A DNA stretch of 64,000 nt from JBOFIQ01 sp051654905 (GCA_051654905.1 JBOFYY010000110.1:38392-102391); one strand, 5' to 3'; positions 8,961 through 18,586 are shown, counted from the first letter of the stretch. The notes: a model not told the origin generated them from the letters alone. Made by a program: numbers and translations.

Positions 8961-10402
8961 CGTGATATCACCTGCGTCTGGTGGTTTTGCTCCGAAAATG
9001 ATGGCAGAGAAGCGGTACTAGGTACGGTCGGAACTAACTGTGTTTGTTGATTATCTTCTGGTGTTGTAACTAATGCTTGCTGCACCGTAACAGGACGACG
9101 AGCATAGTGGCTGACGATTAGCAGAAGTGCAATGAGAACCCAGTTAGCTACCAGTGAAGTACCACCTTGGGACATGAAAGGAGTGGTGAGTCCAGTAAGC
9201 GGAATTAACCGGGTAACCCCACCTATAATGGCGAAAACCTGCAATGCGAAAGCAAAAGAAAGACCAGAAACAAGTAACTTTCCGAAAGGTTCTCGCGAGA
9301 TAAGAGCAGTTCGCAGTCCGCGAGCGATGATAATGCTGTAGATCATCAGGACTGCAAACATACCTACCAAACCTAATTCTTCACCAAGAGAGGTGAAGAT
9401 CATGTCAGATTTAGCCAGTGGGACCCGCCATGCAGAACCTAAACCTAGGCCAGTTCCAGAGATACCGCCCCAATCAATCCCAAACTGAGCCTGAATTATT
9501 TGTAGATTGTGGTCGTAGTCCTCGAAAGGGTACAGCCATGCATCGACGCGACGCTGAACGTGCCCGAAGGTACGCCAAGCAAAAAGGGCTGCCGCAACGA
9601 AAAGCACGGATCCCAGAATTGGCCAACTGGGACGCTCGGTTGCGATATAGAGCATTGAAACGAACAGGCCGAAGAAAAGTAGCGATGTGCCTAGATCTGT
9701 CTCAAAAACTAGAACGCTGACAGCAACAACCCACATGATCAGGATCGGCCCTAAATCCCGGGCGCGAGGAAAATCAATACCAAAAAGATGTCGGCCAGAA
9801 AGGCTGAGAACGTCACGCTTTTCAACAAGATATCCAGCGAAAGCTAACGCCAACACAATTTTAGCTATTTCAGCAGGCTGGAATGAGAGCGGACCAAAAT
9901 GAATCCAGATCCGAGCCCCAAATTTTTCTTGCCCTACCCCAGGCACTAGCGGTAGCAATAAAAGAACAAGTCCCAAGATGAAAAGAAGATAGGGGAAGCG
10001 TCCCAACGGACGGTGATCACGAACCAAAGCTAAAACAACAATGAATGCGATCAGTGATAAGACAGTCCACATGAGTTGCTGCTGAGCGGCATGGTTGTAT
10101 CCTTCGCGAGATGCAAGGTCAAGCCGATTGATAGTGACTAGCCCAAGGCCATTAAGTAGTAATGCACAAGGAAGCAGCACTGGGTCGGCGTAGGGTAGTA
10201 AAAATCGTACTGCCAGATGAGCGACGACGCCCAACGTCAGCCATGCTCCAGCTAATAATGACCAAAACTGTGGGAAAGGCTCTTGGATATTCCAATAAGT
10301 CACCAAGAAACCAGCTAACGAAATAAGCTGGGCAACAATCACTAAAAATAGCTCGACGTTGCGACGCTTCCGGTAGCTATACACAGTATCGCTGGAGGAC
10401 AT
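8957..10402 (-). CDS. rodA: SEDS glycosyltransferase, RodA/FtsW family
   Basis: A 481-residue polytopic protein with about 12 hydrophobic segments. SEDS signatures are visible: GVGQEKFGARIW-like loop, SFQPAEIAKI, ETDLGTSLLFFG and the C-terminal PFMSQGGTSLVANW. SEDS proteins polymerise lipid II into glycan strands. The pairing with pbpA (4-bp overlap) and pstP (2-bp gap upstream) supports RodA rather than the division paralogue FtsW. A short polar tail follows the last span. Confidence 0.96.
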   Translation of the reverse strand: MSSSDTVYSYRKRRNVELFLVIVAQLISLAGFLVTYWNIQEPFPQFWSLLAGAWLTLGVVAHLAVRFLLPYADPVLLPCALLLNGLGLVTINRLDLASREGYNHAAQQQLMWTVLSLIAFIVVLALVRDHRPLGRFPYLLFILGLVLLLLPLVPGVGQEKFGARIWIHFGPLSFQPAEIAKIVLALAFAGYLVEKRDVLSLSGRHLFGIDFPRARDLGPILIMWVVAVSVLVFETDLGTSLLFFGLFVSMLYIATERPSWPILGSVLFVAAALFAWRTFGHVQRRVDAWLYPFEDYDHNLQIIQAQFGIDWGGISGTGLGLGSAWRVPLAKSDMIFTSLGEELGLVGMFAVLMIYSIIIARGLRTALISREPFGKLLVSGLSFAFALQVFAIIGGVTRLIPLTGLTTPFMSQGGTSLVANWVLIALLLIVSHYARRPVTVQQALVTTPEDNQQTQLVPTVPSTASLPSFSEQNHQTQVISR

Positions 10403-10404
10403 GA

Positions 10405-11808
10405 CTAGCAGCCCTCAATGGGGTTGGGGCTAGGTGTTGGAGTGGGAGTTGGTGTTGCTGTTGGATCTGGCGCCGGTGATGAGGTAGCACTCTCTGATGG
10501 AGGAGCAGTTACCGTAATCGTAGGGGGTGCGCTCGTCGGTGTAGGACTAGGAGCAACGGTGGCTCTGGATCGTTCTTGGCGCTGATGTAAGCAAGCTTGA
10601 GCAGCAGATTTCAACTCAGTTACCGTCTGCTGGAGAGACTCTGCCGAACCGCTAGTGAAATCATTACCGATTACTCGAGTGGCATAACCTTTAGGGAGAT
10701 CAGAAGTAACAACATCGGTAGTTGATAGTGGAGAAGACAGCTGCCAGGAGCCGATCTTGCCGGGGATTCCTCGATAAATTGTGACGCGATCTTGGGAATC
10801 ACCCAGATAGTAGCGAGAATTGGCGTAATAGTATCCACCGCCGATTAACGCTGCCACGCTACCGATAGCTAATAGCAGCAACAGAATAAACCGTGCTAGC
10901 CAACGATGCTTTTTTCGAGCTTTCTTAGGAGCTGAATCAGACTCTTCTTTGAGCTGTTTAGCGGCAGCAAGCGGAGTGATCGCGGCAGCTGTAGCAGCAA
11001 GAGGATTAGTTATGGTTGCATTATTGAGAGTGGGGATAGTTACATTCTCGGCAGCTCCTAAAACTAAAGAATCAGGAATACTGCTGGGGGCGTTTTTAGT
11101 GACATCAGCTAGCACGATAGTGATGTTGTCAGAGCCGCCCTCTTCATGCGCGGCAGCAACAAGATATTTAAGCGACTGATCTGGATCTGTTATTTCCATT
11201 CCAGCGAAAATTACATCATCGTCGACCAGTCCGCATAGCCCATCAGAGCAGAACATAATACGATCACCATCTTGCAAGCGCACATGGAAAAGATCAGGAG
11301 TATTTGCTGGCTGGCCGTTAAGAACTTTCAGTAATAGTGAACGATGTGGATGATGGGGGGCATCCTCGGCAGAGATCCGACCTTCATCAACAAGCGACTG
11401 TACCCATGTATGGTCTTTAGTGAGACGAGAAATCTCCCCATCTCGCAACAGATAACTTCGCGAATCACCAATATGTGCGATCCCGATACGGTCGCCATCA
11501 AAAAGACCACCGCAAACAGTTGTTCCCATACCTTCAAGATCTGGGTTCTCGCTAACAAGATCAGCGATATGGTGATTAGCTTGCGCAACCGCTATCTCAA
11601 GAGCGTCGAGCATATCGGTGTTGGAATCCCATGCGATATCGGCTTTTTTGAGATCAGCAACAGCCACTGCAGACGCAAGATCACCTGCTGCTGCACCACC
11701 CATACCGTCAGCAACAAGAAGCATGGTAGACGAAGCATAGGCAGAATCTTGATTATTCTTGCGAACCAAACCAATTTCAGAATGAGTTACGTATGAAAGA
11801 TGCAACAT
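10405..11808 (-). CDS. pstP: PP2C-type Ser/Thr phosphatase
   Basis: A 467-residue protein. The PP2C domain covers about residues 5-236 with metal-binding motifs DGMGG (34-38), GDSRSY (114-119), SDG (188-190) and GGSDNIT (224-230). A juxtamembrane basic stretch precedes one membrane span (about 304-328). The outer domain ends in a Pro/Thr/Ser-rich tail. PstP reverses PknB phosphorylation. It lies in the same run as its kinase and the FHA adaptors. Confidence 0.96.
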   Translation of the reverse strand: MLHLSYVTHSEIGLVRKNNQDSAYASSTMLLVADGMGGAAAGDLASAVAVADLKKADIAWDSNTDMLDALEIAVAQANHHIADLVSENPDLEGMGTTVCGGLFDGDRIGIAHIGDSRSYLLRDGEISRLTKDHTWVQSLVDEGRISAEDAPHHPHRSLLLKVLNGQPANTPDLFHVRLQDGDRIMFCSDGLCGLVDDDVIFAGMEITDPDQSLKYLVAAAHEEGGSDNITIVLADVTKNAPSSIPDSLVLGAAENVTIPTLNNATITNPLAATAAAITPLAAAKQLKEESDSAPKKARKKHRWLARFILLLLLAIGSVAALIGGGYYYANSRYYLGDSQDRVTIYRGIPGKIGSWQLSSPLSTTDVVTSDLPKGYATRVIGNDFTSGSAESLQQTVTELKSAAQACLHQRQERSRATVAPSPTPTSAPPTITVTAPPSESATSSPAPDPTATPTPTPTPSPNPIEGC

Positions 11809-11809
11809 A

Positions 11810-12268
11810 TTAGGACACCAACTTCATTACTGTTTGCCCAATACGAAGAGTGTCTTGCAACCCGAAAGAGGTTGGAGCGGTGATGCGATGTTCGTTGATG
11901 AAAGTACCATTCGTAGAACCAAAATCCTCAACATAAAAACCACCATCCCCATCAGATTGCAAAGTAGCATGCCGGGTTGAGACGTAGTCATCATCAAGAA
12001 CTAAAGTGGATGTGGGATTGCGACCGATATCTATGGGGTGAGTCAGGCCTACTTCAAGGCCAGCTTGTCGTCCTTCGATAATTGCTAGTGCGCGAGGAAT
12101 CGCATTAACTTGGCTAGCGCGTTTTTGTTTTTTCGGCGCACTTTCGCTATCAGCATCAGAAGGTTTATTGGAAAGATCAGTTCGTATTACTCGCGCCACG
12201 ATTAGAACAAAAAGCCATAGCAGGATAAGAAAACCGATCTTAACTCCAATGATGACAAGATCACCCAT
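11810..12268 (-). CDS. fhaB: FHA-domain membrane protein FhaB
   Basis: A 152-residue protein with one N-terminal membrane span (about residues 5-27), a basic linker, and an FHA domain (about 70-150) that binds phosphothreonine; the core motifs IGRNP, STRHA and GSTNGTFIN are present. In actinobacteria FhaB is a PknB substrate that recruits cell-wall enzymes. It sits 1 bp upstream of pstP and 3 bp downstream of fhaA. Confidence 0.94.
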   Translation of the reverse strand: MGDLVIIGVKIGFLILLWLFVLIVARVIRTDLSNKPSDADSESAPKKQKRASQVNAIPRALAIIEGRQAGLEVGLTHPIDIGRNPTSTLVLDDDYVSTRHATLQSDGDGGFYVEDFGSTNGTFINEHRITAPTSFGLQDTLRIGQTVMKLVS

Positions 12269-12271
12269 GGT

Positions 12272-12982
12272 TCACTCAGCCATAGGGGAGTGAACGAGTA
12301 GTCGTGTAGTACCAATTTCGATACGACTACCAGATTTCAACGTGGCATGATCCACTTTGATCCCATCTACGATAATGCCGTTTGTTGATCCGAGATCAAC
12401 AATTTCGATGGTCTTGCCGCTGCCTTGGCCGATAACTGAAATTTGAGCATGGCGACGGGAAATACCAGGATCATTGATCCGAAGATCTGCTTCAGTACCT
12501 CTACCGATTACTAAACCAGGAGCTACAAGTGGATGTCGAACCCCATTTACTTCAAGAACAAGTCCAGCTTTTCGTATCTGATCTTGTTCATTTTCGCGCG
12601 GGTCATCGTGGGCTGCGACAGCTTCAGAGGTCACAGTGAAACGTCCTGTGGGAAGTGACTTTTCTCGAACATAGCGAATAGTAATAGGACCGTTGAATAC
12701 GTAGCCATTGTCGTTAGCGTGTTCTCGTAACTCAGGAATGATCTCAGAATTAAGGGTTTTTGAGTATGGAGTGAGTCTTTCATAGTCATGATTGGACAGA
12801 CCTACAACAAACTCATTGGGGACAAGACGCTTATCGCGTGCCAGGATTTTAGCTTCAGAATCAAGTTCTCGTTGGAGACGAGCAGCTATCTCAACTGGTT
12901 GTACCTCTCCCTTGAACGCACGCGCAAACACGCTGGAAACGGCACCTTCGATGCGCTTCTCGATCTTGTCGAATGCACCCAT
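12272..12982 (-). CDS. fhaA: DUF3662 and FHA-domain protein FhaA
   Basis: A 236-residue cytoplasmic protein. The N-terminal DUF3662 domain (about residues 1-120) is followed by an FHA domain (about 150-232) with IGRG, SRRHAQI and GSTNGI motifs. FhaA is phosphorylated by PknB and, in mycobacteria, binds the pseudokinase-regulated MviN lipid II flippase; that role here is by family. A strong Shine-Dalgarno (GAGAGGAGG, 5 nt from the ATG) marks it as the first gene of the envelope-control operon. Confidence 0.94.
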   Translation of the reverse strand: MGAFDKIEKRIEGAVSSVFARAFKGEVQPVEIAARLQRELDSEAKILARDKRLVPNEFVVGLSNHDYERLTPYSKTLNSEIIPELREHANDNGYVFNGPITIRYVREKSLPTGRFTVTSEAVAAHDDPRENEQDQIRKAGLVLEVNGVRHPLVAPGLVIGRGTEADLRINDPGISRRHAQISVIGQGSGKTIEIVDLGSTNGIIVDGIKVDHATLKSGSRIEIGTTRLLVHSPMAE

Positions 12983-13084
12983 AGCTGCCTCCTCTCATCA
13001 TCGTCCTATTAGGGAATCATCTTCTATCTTAGTCGGTGGTGTGAAGTTATGGCAGTTCCATAGATGCGGGTTGCATAGAGATAT

Positions 13085-13159
13085 CTGCCTCAGATTGCCA
13101 AAGATCGCTAAAAACACCGAAATTAGCCAGCTTTATTGATCTTCGGCAATCTGAGGCAG
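13085..13159. repeat. Family B palindromic repeat, copy 1
   Basis: A 75-bp imperfect palindrome with outer arms CTGCCTCAGATTGCC and GGCAATCTGAGGCAG and inner arms AAGATCG/TTGATCTT. It sits between fhaA and the tRNA-Leu terminator. Closely similar copies lie near 25.0, 41.2 and 45.0 kb. Confidence 0.85.
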
Positions 13160-13170
13160 AGTTTGGTATA

Positions 13171-13205
13171 AAAAAGTCCCGAGACAATTAATGTCCCGGG
13201 ACTTT
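13171..13205 (-). terminator. Terminator of tRNA-Leu
   Basis: On the minus strand the arms AAAGTCCCGGGACAT and TTGTCTCGGGACTTT form a stable stem followed directly by five T. It lies a few bases beyond the 3' end of the tRNA. Confidence 0.85.
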
Positions 13206-13210
13206 ATCTG

Positions 13211-13293
13211 TGCGCGAAAGAGGATTTGAACCTCCACGCCCTTGCGGGCACACGGACCTGAACCGTGCGCGTCTGCCGTTCCGCCACTCGCGC
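13211..13293 (-). tRNA. tRNA-Leu (anticodon CAG)
   Basis: The minus strand folds as a type II tRNA: acceptor GCGCGAG pairing with TTCGCGC, anticodon stem CACGG/CCGTG with loop TTCAGGT (anticodon CAG, reads CUG), a long variable arm (TGCCCGCAAGGGCG) and T-arm GAGG-TTCAAAT-CCTC. CCA is not encoded; the bases after the discriminator are CA. Confidence 0.96.
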
Positions 13294-13368
13294 TTTGCTA
13301 GCAAAATCAGTTAACTCGACCAATTCTAGCACCCAAATTAAGCAGAGAGAAACTGTAATAAATCATTG

Positions 13369-14391
13369 CTAGCTAGGGCAATAAATAGGTGTTGGGCTAG
13401 GGGTTGTAGATGGTGTTTTACTCGATGGAGTAGGTGTTGGGGTAGGGTCCGGGGTCGCACTAACGGTAGGTCGCGGCACACAGGATGTAGGTGTTGGAGT
13501 TGGTAAAGATTCAACCGGAGTCGCTTCAGGAGATGGAGAAAGAGTCTCGGAAGCAGAAATATTCTCTGGAGTTGGGGTGGGTGAAGGGGTAGGTTCGATT
13601 AGTATCGGAATCGAAGTGACAGCTGGAATTGGTTCTACAACTGTAGGGGTCGAAGTTTTAGTATGGGCGCTAGGAGATCCAGTAGTTGGACTAGCTGAAG
13701 GAGTAGTTATCGACGCTACCGGCATGACAGATCCTACTTTTACTTTAGGATCATTGGTTGTTTCGCCAGTGAGCCAAGTCCAAGGATTCGTGAACCATCC
13801 ATCAAGAATTACTTCAAAATGAAGATGGCATCCGGTGGAGTATCCAGTAGTTCCCATATCGGCAATTACATCGCCCTTTTTCACCTTCTGCCCATCTGTA
13901 ACTTTGATAGCGCTGAGGTGAGAGTACGTGGTGAGTAGTTCTTTAGCTTCACTTTGTTCATGCTTAACTACAATGCGGTAGCCGTAATCTCCAGCAGCAC
14001 CTTGTGAGGTGACAACACCATCGGCGGCGGCATATATGGGAGAACCGCAAGCTGTAGCAAAGTCAGAACCAGTATGGAAAGCTGGTTTGAAAGTTATCGG
14101 GTCAAGTCGAGGGCCATAAGCCGACGTCATGCTACGAACATCAGTTGGCCAACCAAGTCTGTCAGATACGCGAGGTGCTGGAGCTGGAGAAGCCGTGACG
14201 ATCGTAGTCGGATCTAATGAACCACCACGGTTTACGCCAGGAACATTGACAGTAAGAGGTACGGCTGAAGCTGATGCTTGCGGAGAATTCATTGATTGGG
14301 CAGAGGCAGTTATAAGTAATGGGCTGATAGAAATAATTGCCGCACTAGCTATGCCAGGTAGCGCAGACCGAATCGCGGCACAATTCATCAT
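13369..14391 (-). CDS. Secreted M23 metallopeptidase with Pro/Ser/Thr-rich tail
   Basis: A 340-residue protein with an N-terminal signal peptide (about residues 1-32). The M23/LytM domain (about 85-210) has the zinc ligands His106 and Asp110 (HTGSD), His158 and the HLHFEV motif with His189 and His191. M23 enzymes cut peptidoglycan cross-bridges; with all ligands present it should be active. The last 130 residues are a low-complexity Pro/Thr/Ser stretch, likely a wall-spanning or glycosylated region, ending near a lone Cys (YCPS). It is monocistronic and divergent from the next gene. Confidence 0.92.
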   Translation of the reverse strand: MMNCAAIRSALPGIASAAIISISPLLITASAQSMNSPQASASAVPLTVNVPGVNRGGSLDPTTIVTASPAPAPRVSDRLGWPTDVRSMTSAYGPRLDPITFKPAFHTGSDFATACGSPIYAAADGVVTSQGAAGDYGYRIVVKHEQSEAKELLTTYSHLSAIKVTDGQKVKKGDVIADMGTTGYSTGCHLHFEVILDGWFTNPWTWLTGETTNDPKVKVGSVMPVASITTPSASPTTGSPSAHTKTSTPTVVEPIPAVTSIPILIEPTPSPTPTPENISASETLSPSPEATPVESLPTPTPTSCVPRPTVSATPDPTPTPTPSSKTPSTTPSPTPIYCPS

Positions 14392-14506
14392 CCCCCATCT
14401 CTTAGTATTTCTTTATTACTAAACAATCATGACCTGGCAAACACATCTTAGGATATTGATATGAGGAAAACCTGACGTTTTCTTAGACTCTGTTTAGTCT
14501 TAGTAC

Positions 14507-15355
14507 ATGAGCGATGATCTTTTCTATGTACTTGAGTGCCACAATGATCAAACCTATGACGATCCGGACCGGCTTGTTACCCTTGCCCATGATTCCGAAA
14601 ATCCAGCATTAGCGGTTGCGGCAACTGTTGTTTTACTTAACTACGGTGACCCGGAGCTCCATGCTCAAGAACTAGTTGCTATCGCTGATGTAGCGACAAA
14701 TAATGTGTCAGAGCTATCAAAAAATTGGGCAGATTTTGCGCAAGACCATGAACTAGTGGCAGATCCGCCTTATGTCCATGTGGCGTTAGCGGCGCTACGG
14801 CATGTTGAAGATTCTCGCTACGAGGAACTGATCCAAGAATGTATTGCTGGTGATGAAGCCCAGCAGATGGCGGCGCTACTTGCTCTTGGCGATGACGATT
14901 CAGAGTGGGCGCAGAAAATATTGCGGAAAGAGAATAAGGAAACTGGCGATGATGCAGCAACAGCGTCGCTCTTAAATGCGGTAGCGTTGGCAGAAAATAT
15001 TTCGTGGGCCAGCGCTGCAGCACTGCTATTTCAGGAAAAAGACTGGTCCAGGCGACAGGCAGCATCATTTTTACGGATGGCTGCCGAGCTGATTGCTGAT
15101 TCAGAAGATTTGTCACTTTATGACGATCTGGTGGAGCTAGCTGAAGACGAATCGTTGCCGCGGGGGTTACGTCGTTTCGCCTTGGGATATGCGTTGAGTT
15201 TTGATCTAGAGCCTGAAAATGACAAAGAAATCGCAATTCAGCGTAAACATGTTCGTCGCATAATTAAGGTCTCAAAAGCAGGCATTGTTCCTCTGGTCGA
15301 AACTGAAGTTCCTTCTTGGTTCAAAGGCAAGGTCGATGTCGCAGTTCTTGACTGA
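14507..15355 (+). CDS. Uncharacterised acidic helical-repeat protein
   Basis: A 282-residue soluble, strongly acidic protein of Ala/Leu-rich helices that look like HEAT-type repeats (about residues 25-230, e.g. NPALAVAATVVLLNYGD, AALLALGDDDSEWA). No catalytic motif, signal peptide or membrane span is visible. A TAGTCT box lies 8 nt before the ATG, suggesting a leaderless mRNA. It is transcribed divergently from the M23 peptidase and converges on the MDR oxidoreductase, so context gives no function. HEAT-like proteins usually act as scaffolds; that is the most I can infer. Confidence 0.8.
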   Translation: MSDDLFYVLECHNDQTYDDPDRLVTLAHDSENPALAVAATVVLLNYGDPELHAQELVAIADVATNNVSELSKNWADFAQDHELVADPPYVHVALAALRHVEDSRYEELIQECIAGDEAQQMAALLALGDDDSEWAQKILRKENKETGDDAATASLLNAVALAENISWASAAALLFQEKDWSRRQAASFLRMAAELIADSEDLSLYDDLVELAEDESLPRGLRRFALGYALSFDLEPENDKEIAIQRKHVRRIIKVSKAGIVPLVETEVPSWFKGKVDVAVLD

Positions 15356-15380
15356 AGCTAGTTTTAGCCGCGATAGCTGA

Positions 15381-16346
15381 TCAGTGTGTAAACACGATTT
15401 TTCCGTGCTGCTTTCCAGTCAGCATTATTTCGAAGCCTTTTCGGGCTTGATTGAGCGGCATAACTTCAGAAATTGCTGGTTGAATTGCGTGATCTGTCAC
15501 AAAAGAGATCAGGCTTTGTAGCTCGTCGCGAGTCCCCATCGTCGAGCCAAGAATACGAAGCTGTCGGAAGAAAATATCGGTGAGTTCGGGGCGAATATCA
15601 TCGCCAGTTGTAGCTCCAGCTATTACGAGCGTGCCGCCAGATTGGAGGGACTTAATAGAGTGCTTCCAAGTTGCTGCCCCTACAGTTTCTAGCACGGCAT
15701 CGACGCGGCGGGGGAGCTTAGCGCCAGTCTCAAATACGGCATCAGCGCCCAGCTTAAGGGCGTAAGAAAGTTTGGCCTCATCTCGACTTGTCACCCACAT
15801 GCGCAACCCGGCGGCAGCACCTAACTGGATAGCTGCTGTCGCAACCCCGCCACTAGCTCCCTGCACTAAAACCGTATCGCCGGGTTTAACGTTGGCTTGA
15901 GTGAAAAGCATTCGATAAGCAGTTAGCCATGACGTGGATAGCACCGCTGCGTTTTCCCAGCTCATTGCAGCAGGTTTTGCTACGACATTGCGTGCCGGGA
16001 CATGAACATATTCAGCGAAAGTCCCAGCGTGAACTTCAGATAGGAGAGAACGCTTTGGGTCTAGAGTCTCGTCTCCTGCCCAGTCAGGAGTAGCGATGAC
16101 GCTATGGATAATAACTTCAGATCCATCGTCGAGTTTGCCAGCCCCGTCACATCCTAGAATCATCGGAAGACGAGATTCTGGTAAACCGACACCACGTAGT
16201 GACCACAGATCATGATGGTTCAAAGAAGACATCACAACTTTGACGCGCACCCAGCCCAGCGGTAGTTCGGGTTCGGTTAGTTCGCCAACAACAAGACCAT
16301 CAAGTGGTGCAGTTGCAGAAAGTGAGGCAGCATGAACAGTCAACAT
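15381..16346 (-). CDS. MDR-family NAD(P)H-dependent oxidoreductase
   Basis: A 321-residue medium-chain dehydrogenase/reductase. The N-terminal GroES-like domain contains NHHDLW and RLPMILGCDGAG. The Rossmann domain follows with the nucleotide loop GASGGVATAAIQLG (about residues 164-177). Structural-zinc cysteines are lacking, so it is nearer to the zinc-independent quinone-oxidoreductase/enoyl-reductase branch than to true alcohol dehydrogenases. A TAACCT box 6 nt before the ATG suggests a leaderless start. The substrate is unknown. Confidence 0.88.
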   Translation of the reverse strand: MLTVHAASLSATAPLDGLVVGELTEPELPLGWVRVKVVMSSLNHHDLWSLRGVGLPESRLPMILGCDGAGKLDDGSEVIIHSVIATPDWAGDETLDPKRSLLSEVHAGTFAEYVHVPARNVVAKPAAMSWENAAVLSTSWLTAYRMLFTQANVKPGDTVLVQGASGGVATAAIQLGAAAGLRMWVTSRDEAKLSYALKLGADAVFETGAKLPRRVDAVLETVGAATWKHSIKSLQSGGTLVIAGATTGDDIRPELTDIFFRQLRILGSTMGTRDELQSLISFVTDHAIQPAISEVMPLNQARKGFEIMLTGKQHGKIVFTH

Positions 16347-16449
16347 GATCTGAGGTTACTCTGCTTTTATTAGCAAAGTAAGGACTCACCGCGTATAAAA
16401 TTACGACTAATCGCCATAACAATGGGCGGGTTTGTCTAGGATAGGGACT

Positions 16450-16899
16450 ATGAACGAGACCACGAGCACAGCCAAAGGCATACTTGACGCTGATCTCTAT
16501 AAAGATGTCTTAACTAAGGCTGCCCGATCCTATGGGCAGATTCTTGGTGGGGCAGGCCTAATCAACGGCGTGCTTGCTACGTCCTGGGCATGGGCGCCTA
16601 GACACATTGCAATGGGAATAACCGTGGTGGGGGTCATCGGAGTGCTGGCGGGTCTTATGTATTGGGGTCGCAACAATATTTCGACGCTACGGTCACTAAC
16701 CAACACCAGCAAAGGATATTTGGGTGGCACGTTAGGAGTGTGGCTAGTCGGTGCTATTGCCGGATTAGTTAGCAAAGCAAGCTGGGTCTGGTGGGCGATG
16801 GCTTTAGTATTAGCCGTAATTGGGCTATGGGGTGCACGTCGTGCTTATGACACAGCTGACCAGATAGCTGCCATGGAGTTACCCGAAGCGCATTTCTAA
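16450..16899 (+). CDS. Small polytopic membrane protein, unknown function
   Basis: A 149-residue protein with about four hydrophobic segments (roughly 30-50, 54-74, 95-115, 117-135), a short charged N terminus and the C-terminal motif GARRAYDTADQ. I chose the ATG at 16450 because a TAGGAT box ends 8 nt upstream; an in-frame GTG or ATG further upstream would overlap that promoter. No homologous domain is recognised. It is monocistronic and followed by a long hairpin terminator. Confidence 0.75.
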   Translation: MNETTSTAKGILDADLYKDVLTKAARSYGQILGGAGLINGVLATSWAWAPRHIAMGITVVGVIGVLAGLMYWGRNNISTLRSLTNTSKGYLGGTLGVWLVGAIAGLVSKASWVWWAMALVLAVIGLWGARRAYDTADQIAAMELPEAHF

Positions 16900-16914
16900 G
16901 ATTTTTAATACTAA

Positions 16915-16956
16915 TTGGGGTGGGTTCCTTCTCGATATGAGAGGAACCCACCCCAA
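16915..16956 (+). terminator. Hairpin terminator
   Basis: Arms TTGGGGTGGGTTCCT and AGGAACCCACCCCAA (with a short CTC/GAG extension near the loop) form an approximately 18-bp stem after the membrane-protein gene. The following T-run is weak (ATTTAG). Confidence 0.75.
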
Positions 16957-17003
16957 ATTTAGTTATTCAACCTTTTGTTTTTGTTGACGCTACGGTGAGG
17001 CGT

Positions 17004-17087
17004 GTGCAAAATCTGCATAGGTGTAAGTTATGTGCGTAATACGTATGTAAAACGCGTGCAAAATCTGTTGTGATGCAGGTTTTGCAG
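17004..17087. repeat. Family A double-hairpin repeat, copy 2
   Basis: GTGCAAAATCTGCATAGG begins a first, degenerate palindrome. A second well-formed one (17056-17087) runs GTGCAAAATCTG to CAGGTTTTGCA. It lies between two converging genes, right after a terminator, so it does not need to be regulatory. Confidence 0.8.
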
Positions 17088-17104
17088 TGATCAATATTTA
17101 ATCC

Positions 17105-18586
17105 TTACAAGACCTGATCTCGGTGTCGTAGCATCATCGCAGCAATGAAACCAAGCAAGATGCCAGCTAATGGCAGCCATAATGAATGAGCCATAGCTTG
17201 CGAGAAAGGTCCTTGCAGGAATTCGGGTAAGCGAGTTCCACTAGTACGGGTAGCGCCCTCTCCAATTGGAGATCGTCCGCCGGTAGGAAGACGATGTACA
17301 AGTTGCCATTCCATCATGGCGGCGATAGCGGCAGAACCAAGAACAGCTCCTAGTTGGCGAGTCGCATTGTAAACACCTGAGCCAGCGCCAGCCATACGTA
17401 CGTCGAGCGTGCGAGAAGCTGAATTAGCCAGTGGACCCCACAAGAAACAGCCAGCTGTTCCGACTAGGAAGTTAGCTAAAAGGAACCAAAGAACAGAAGT
17501 TCCGGGAATGATAATAAGGAAGAACTGCATCACAAGTGAGATGCCGAAAACAGCAAATCCTAAAAGGATTACTGGCTTATTGTCATGGATGTTTATCCAT
17601 TTACCTACTAGAGGCGCCCCAATCATAGAGATCAGAGCTGACGGAATACCTAGCAATGCAGCTTGAGTAGGAGTTAGTCCGCGAGCAGTCTGTAGGAACA
17701 ACATGACCGGGAAGGTTATGGCTACGCTCACTAATCCCATCACAAATGATCCGACAGTAGCGACGGAGAAGTTATGTGAGGAAGTGAATAGTGATAGTGG
17801 CATGAGCGGTTCGCCACGATTCAGTTTTTGCCACAACACAAAAGCACCCAATATCGCGATACCGGACCCTACTAGTAGCCAAATCCATGGCGCCCAATTG
17901 TGGGATTGTCCCTCTTGTAGAGCAAAAACTAGACAGAAAAGACCAGCAGCATTAAGGGCGACTCCTGGCCAATCCCATTGATGGGCATGAGTTTCTAGGC
18001 GGGGCACCCAACGTAGCGCAAGGATGAGAGCGATGATTCCGATAGGAACATTGATGAAGAAAATCCAACGCCAGTTCACCGTATCGGTCAAGATTCCACC
18101 AAGAATTGGCCCTAGCAAGCTAGCGACGCCAGCGGTAGCTCCCCACAGTCCCATTGGGGCGCCGCGTCGTGATGGTGGGAAGAGTCGGGTAGTTACTGCC
18201 ATAGTTTGTGGCGACATCATGGAAGCCCCAAAACCTTGTGCAGCTCGTGCGGCAATAAGGGTGATTATGCTAGGAGCTAATCCACAGCCTAGCGACGCTA
18301 CCGTAAAGATAATTAGTCCGATTAGATAGATGCGACGCGGTCCAAAGCGGTCACCGAGACGTCCCATAATCATTAGAGGAACAGCAGTAGTTAGCAAATA
18401 TGATGAAGAAACCCACACAATATCGGCAACGCCAGCATCGAAAGATTTCATGATGGCCGGGATTGCGACAGACACTACAGTGCCGTCAATCATCAGAATA
18501 AAAAAGCCGATCATGAGTGCCCAGAGAGCACGCCATGCTGAGGGGTCTTCTCGCTCGGCGGATTGAGGCATAGGTATTGCGGTCAC
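17105..18586 (-). CDS. MFS exporter, DHA2 (EmrB/QacA-like, 14 TM)
   Basis: A 493-residue proton-driven efflux pump with about 14 predicted spans. Signatures visible are the TM1 region DGTVVSVAIPAI, loop motif GRLGDRFGPRRIYL (motif A), and the motif C-like GVASLLGPILGGILTD in TM5. Members export drugs, dyes or metabolites. It starts at GTG 18586 with GGAG 6 nt upstream. No adjacent dedicated regulator is present. A role in self-protection or drug export is family-based; the substrate is unknown. Confidence 0.92.
   Translation of the reverse strand: MTAIPMPQSAEREDPSAWRALWALMIGFFILMIDGTVVSVAIPAIMKSFDAGVADIVWVSSSYLLTTAVPLMIMGRLGDRFGPRRIYLIGLIIFTVASLGCGLAPSIITLIAARAAQGFGASMMSPQTMAVTTRLFPPSRRGAPMGLWGATAGVASLLGPILGGILTDTVNWRWIFFINVPIGIIALILALRWVPRLETHAHQWDWPGVALNAAGLFCLVFALQEGQSHNWAPWIWLLVGSGIAILGAFVLWQKLNRGEPLMPLSLFTSSHNFSVATVGSFVMGLVSVAITFPVMLFLQTARGLTPTQAALLGIPSALISMIGAPLVGKWINIHDNKPVILLGFAVFGISLVMQFFLIIIPGTSVLWFLLANFLVGTAGCFLWGPLANSASRTLDVRMAGAGSGVYNATRQLGAVLGSAAIAAMMEWQLVHRLPTGGRSPIGEGATRTSGTRLPEFLQGPFSQAMAHSLWLPLAGILLGFIAAMMLRHRDQVL

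Noticed and set aside
9418..9902. Plus-strand ORFs inside rodA
   Set aside because: They are shadow frames of the strongly supported minus-strand SEDS gene and have no ribosome binding site or homology.
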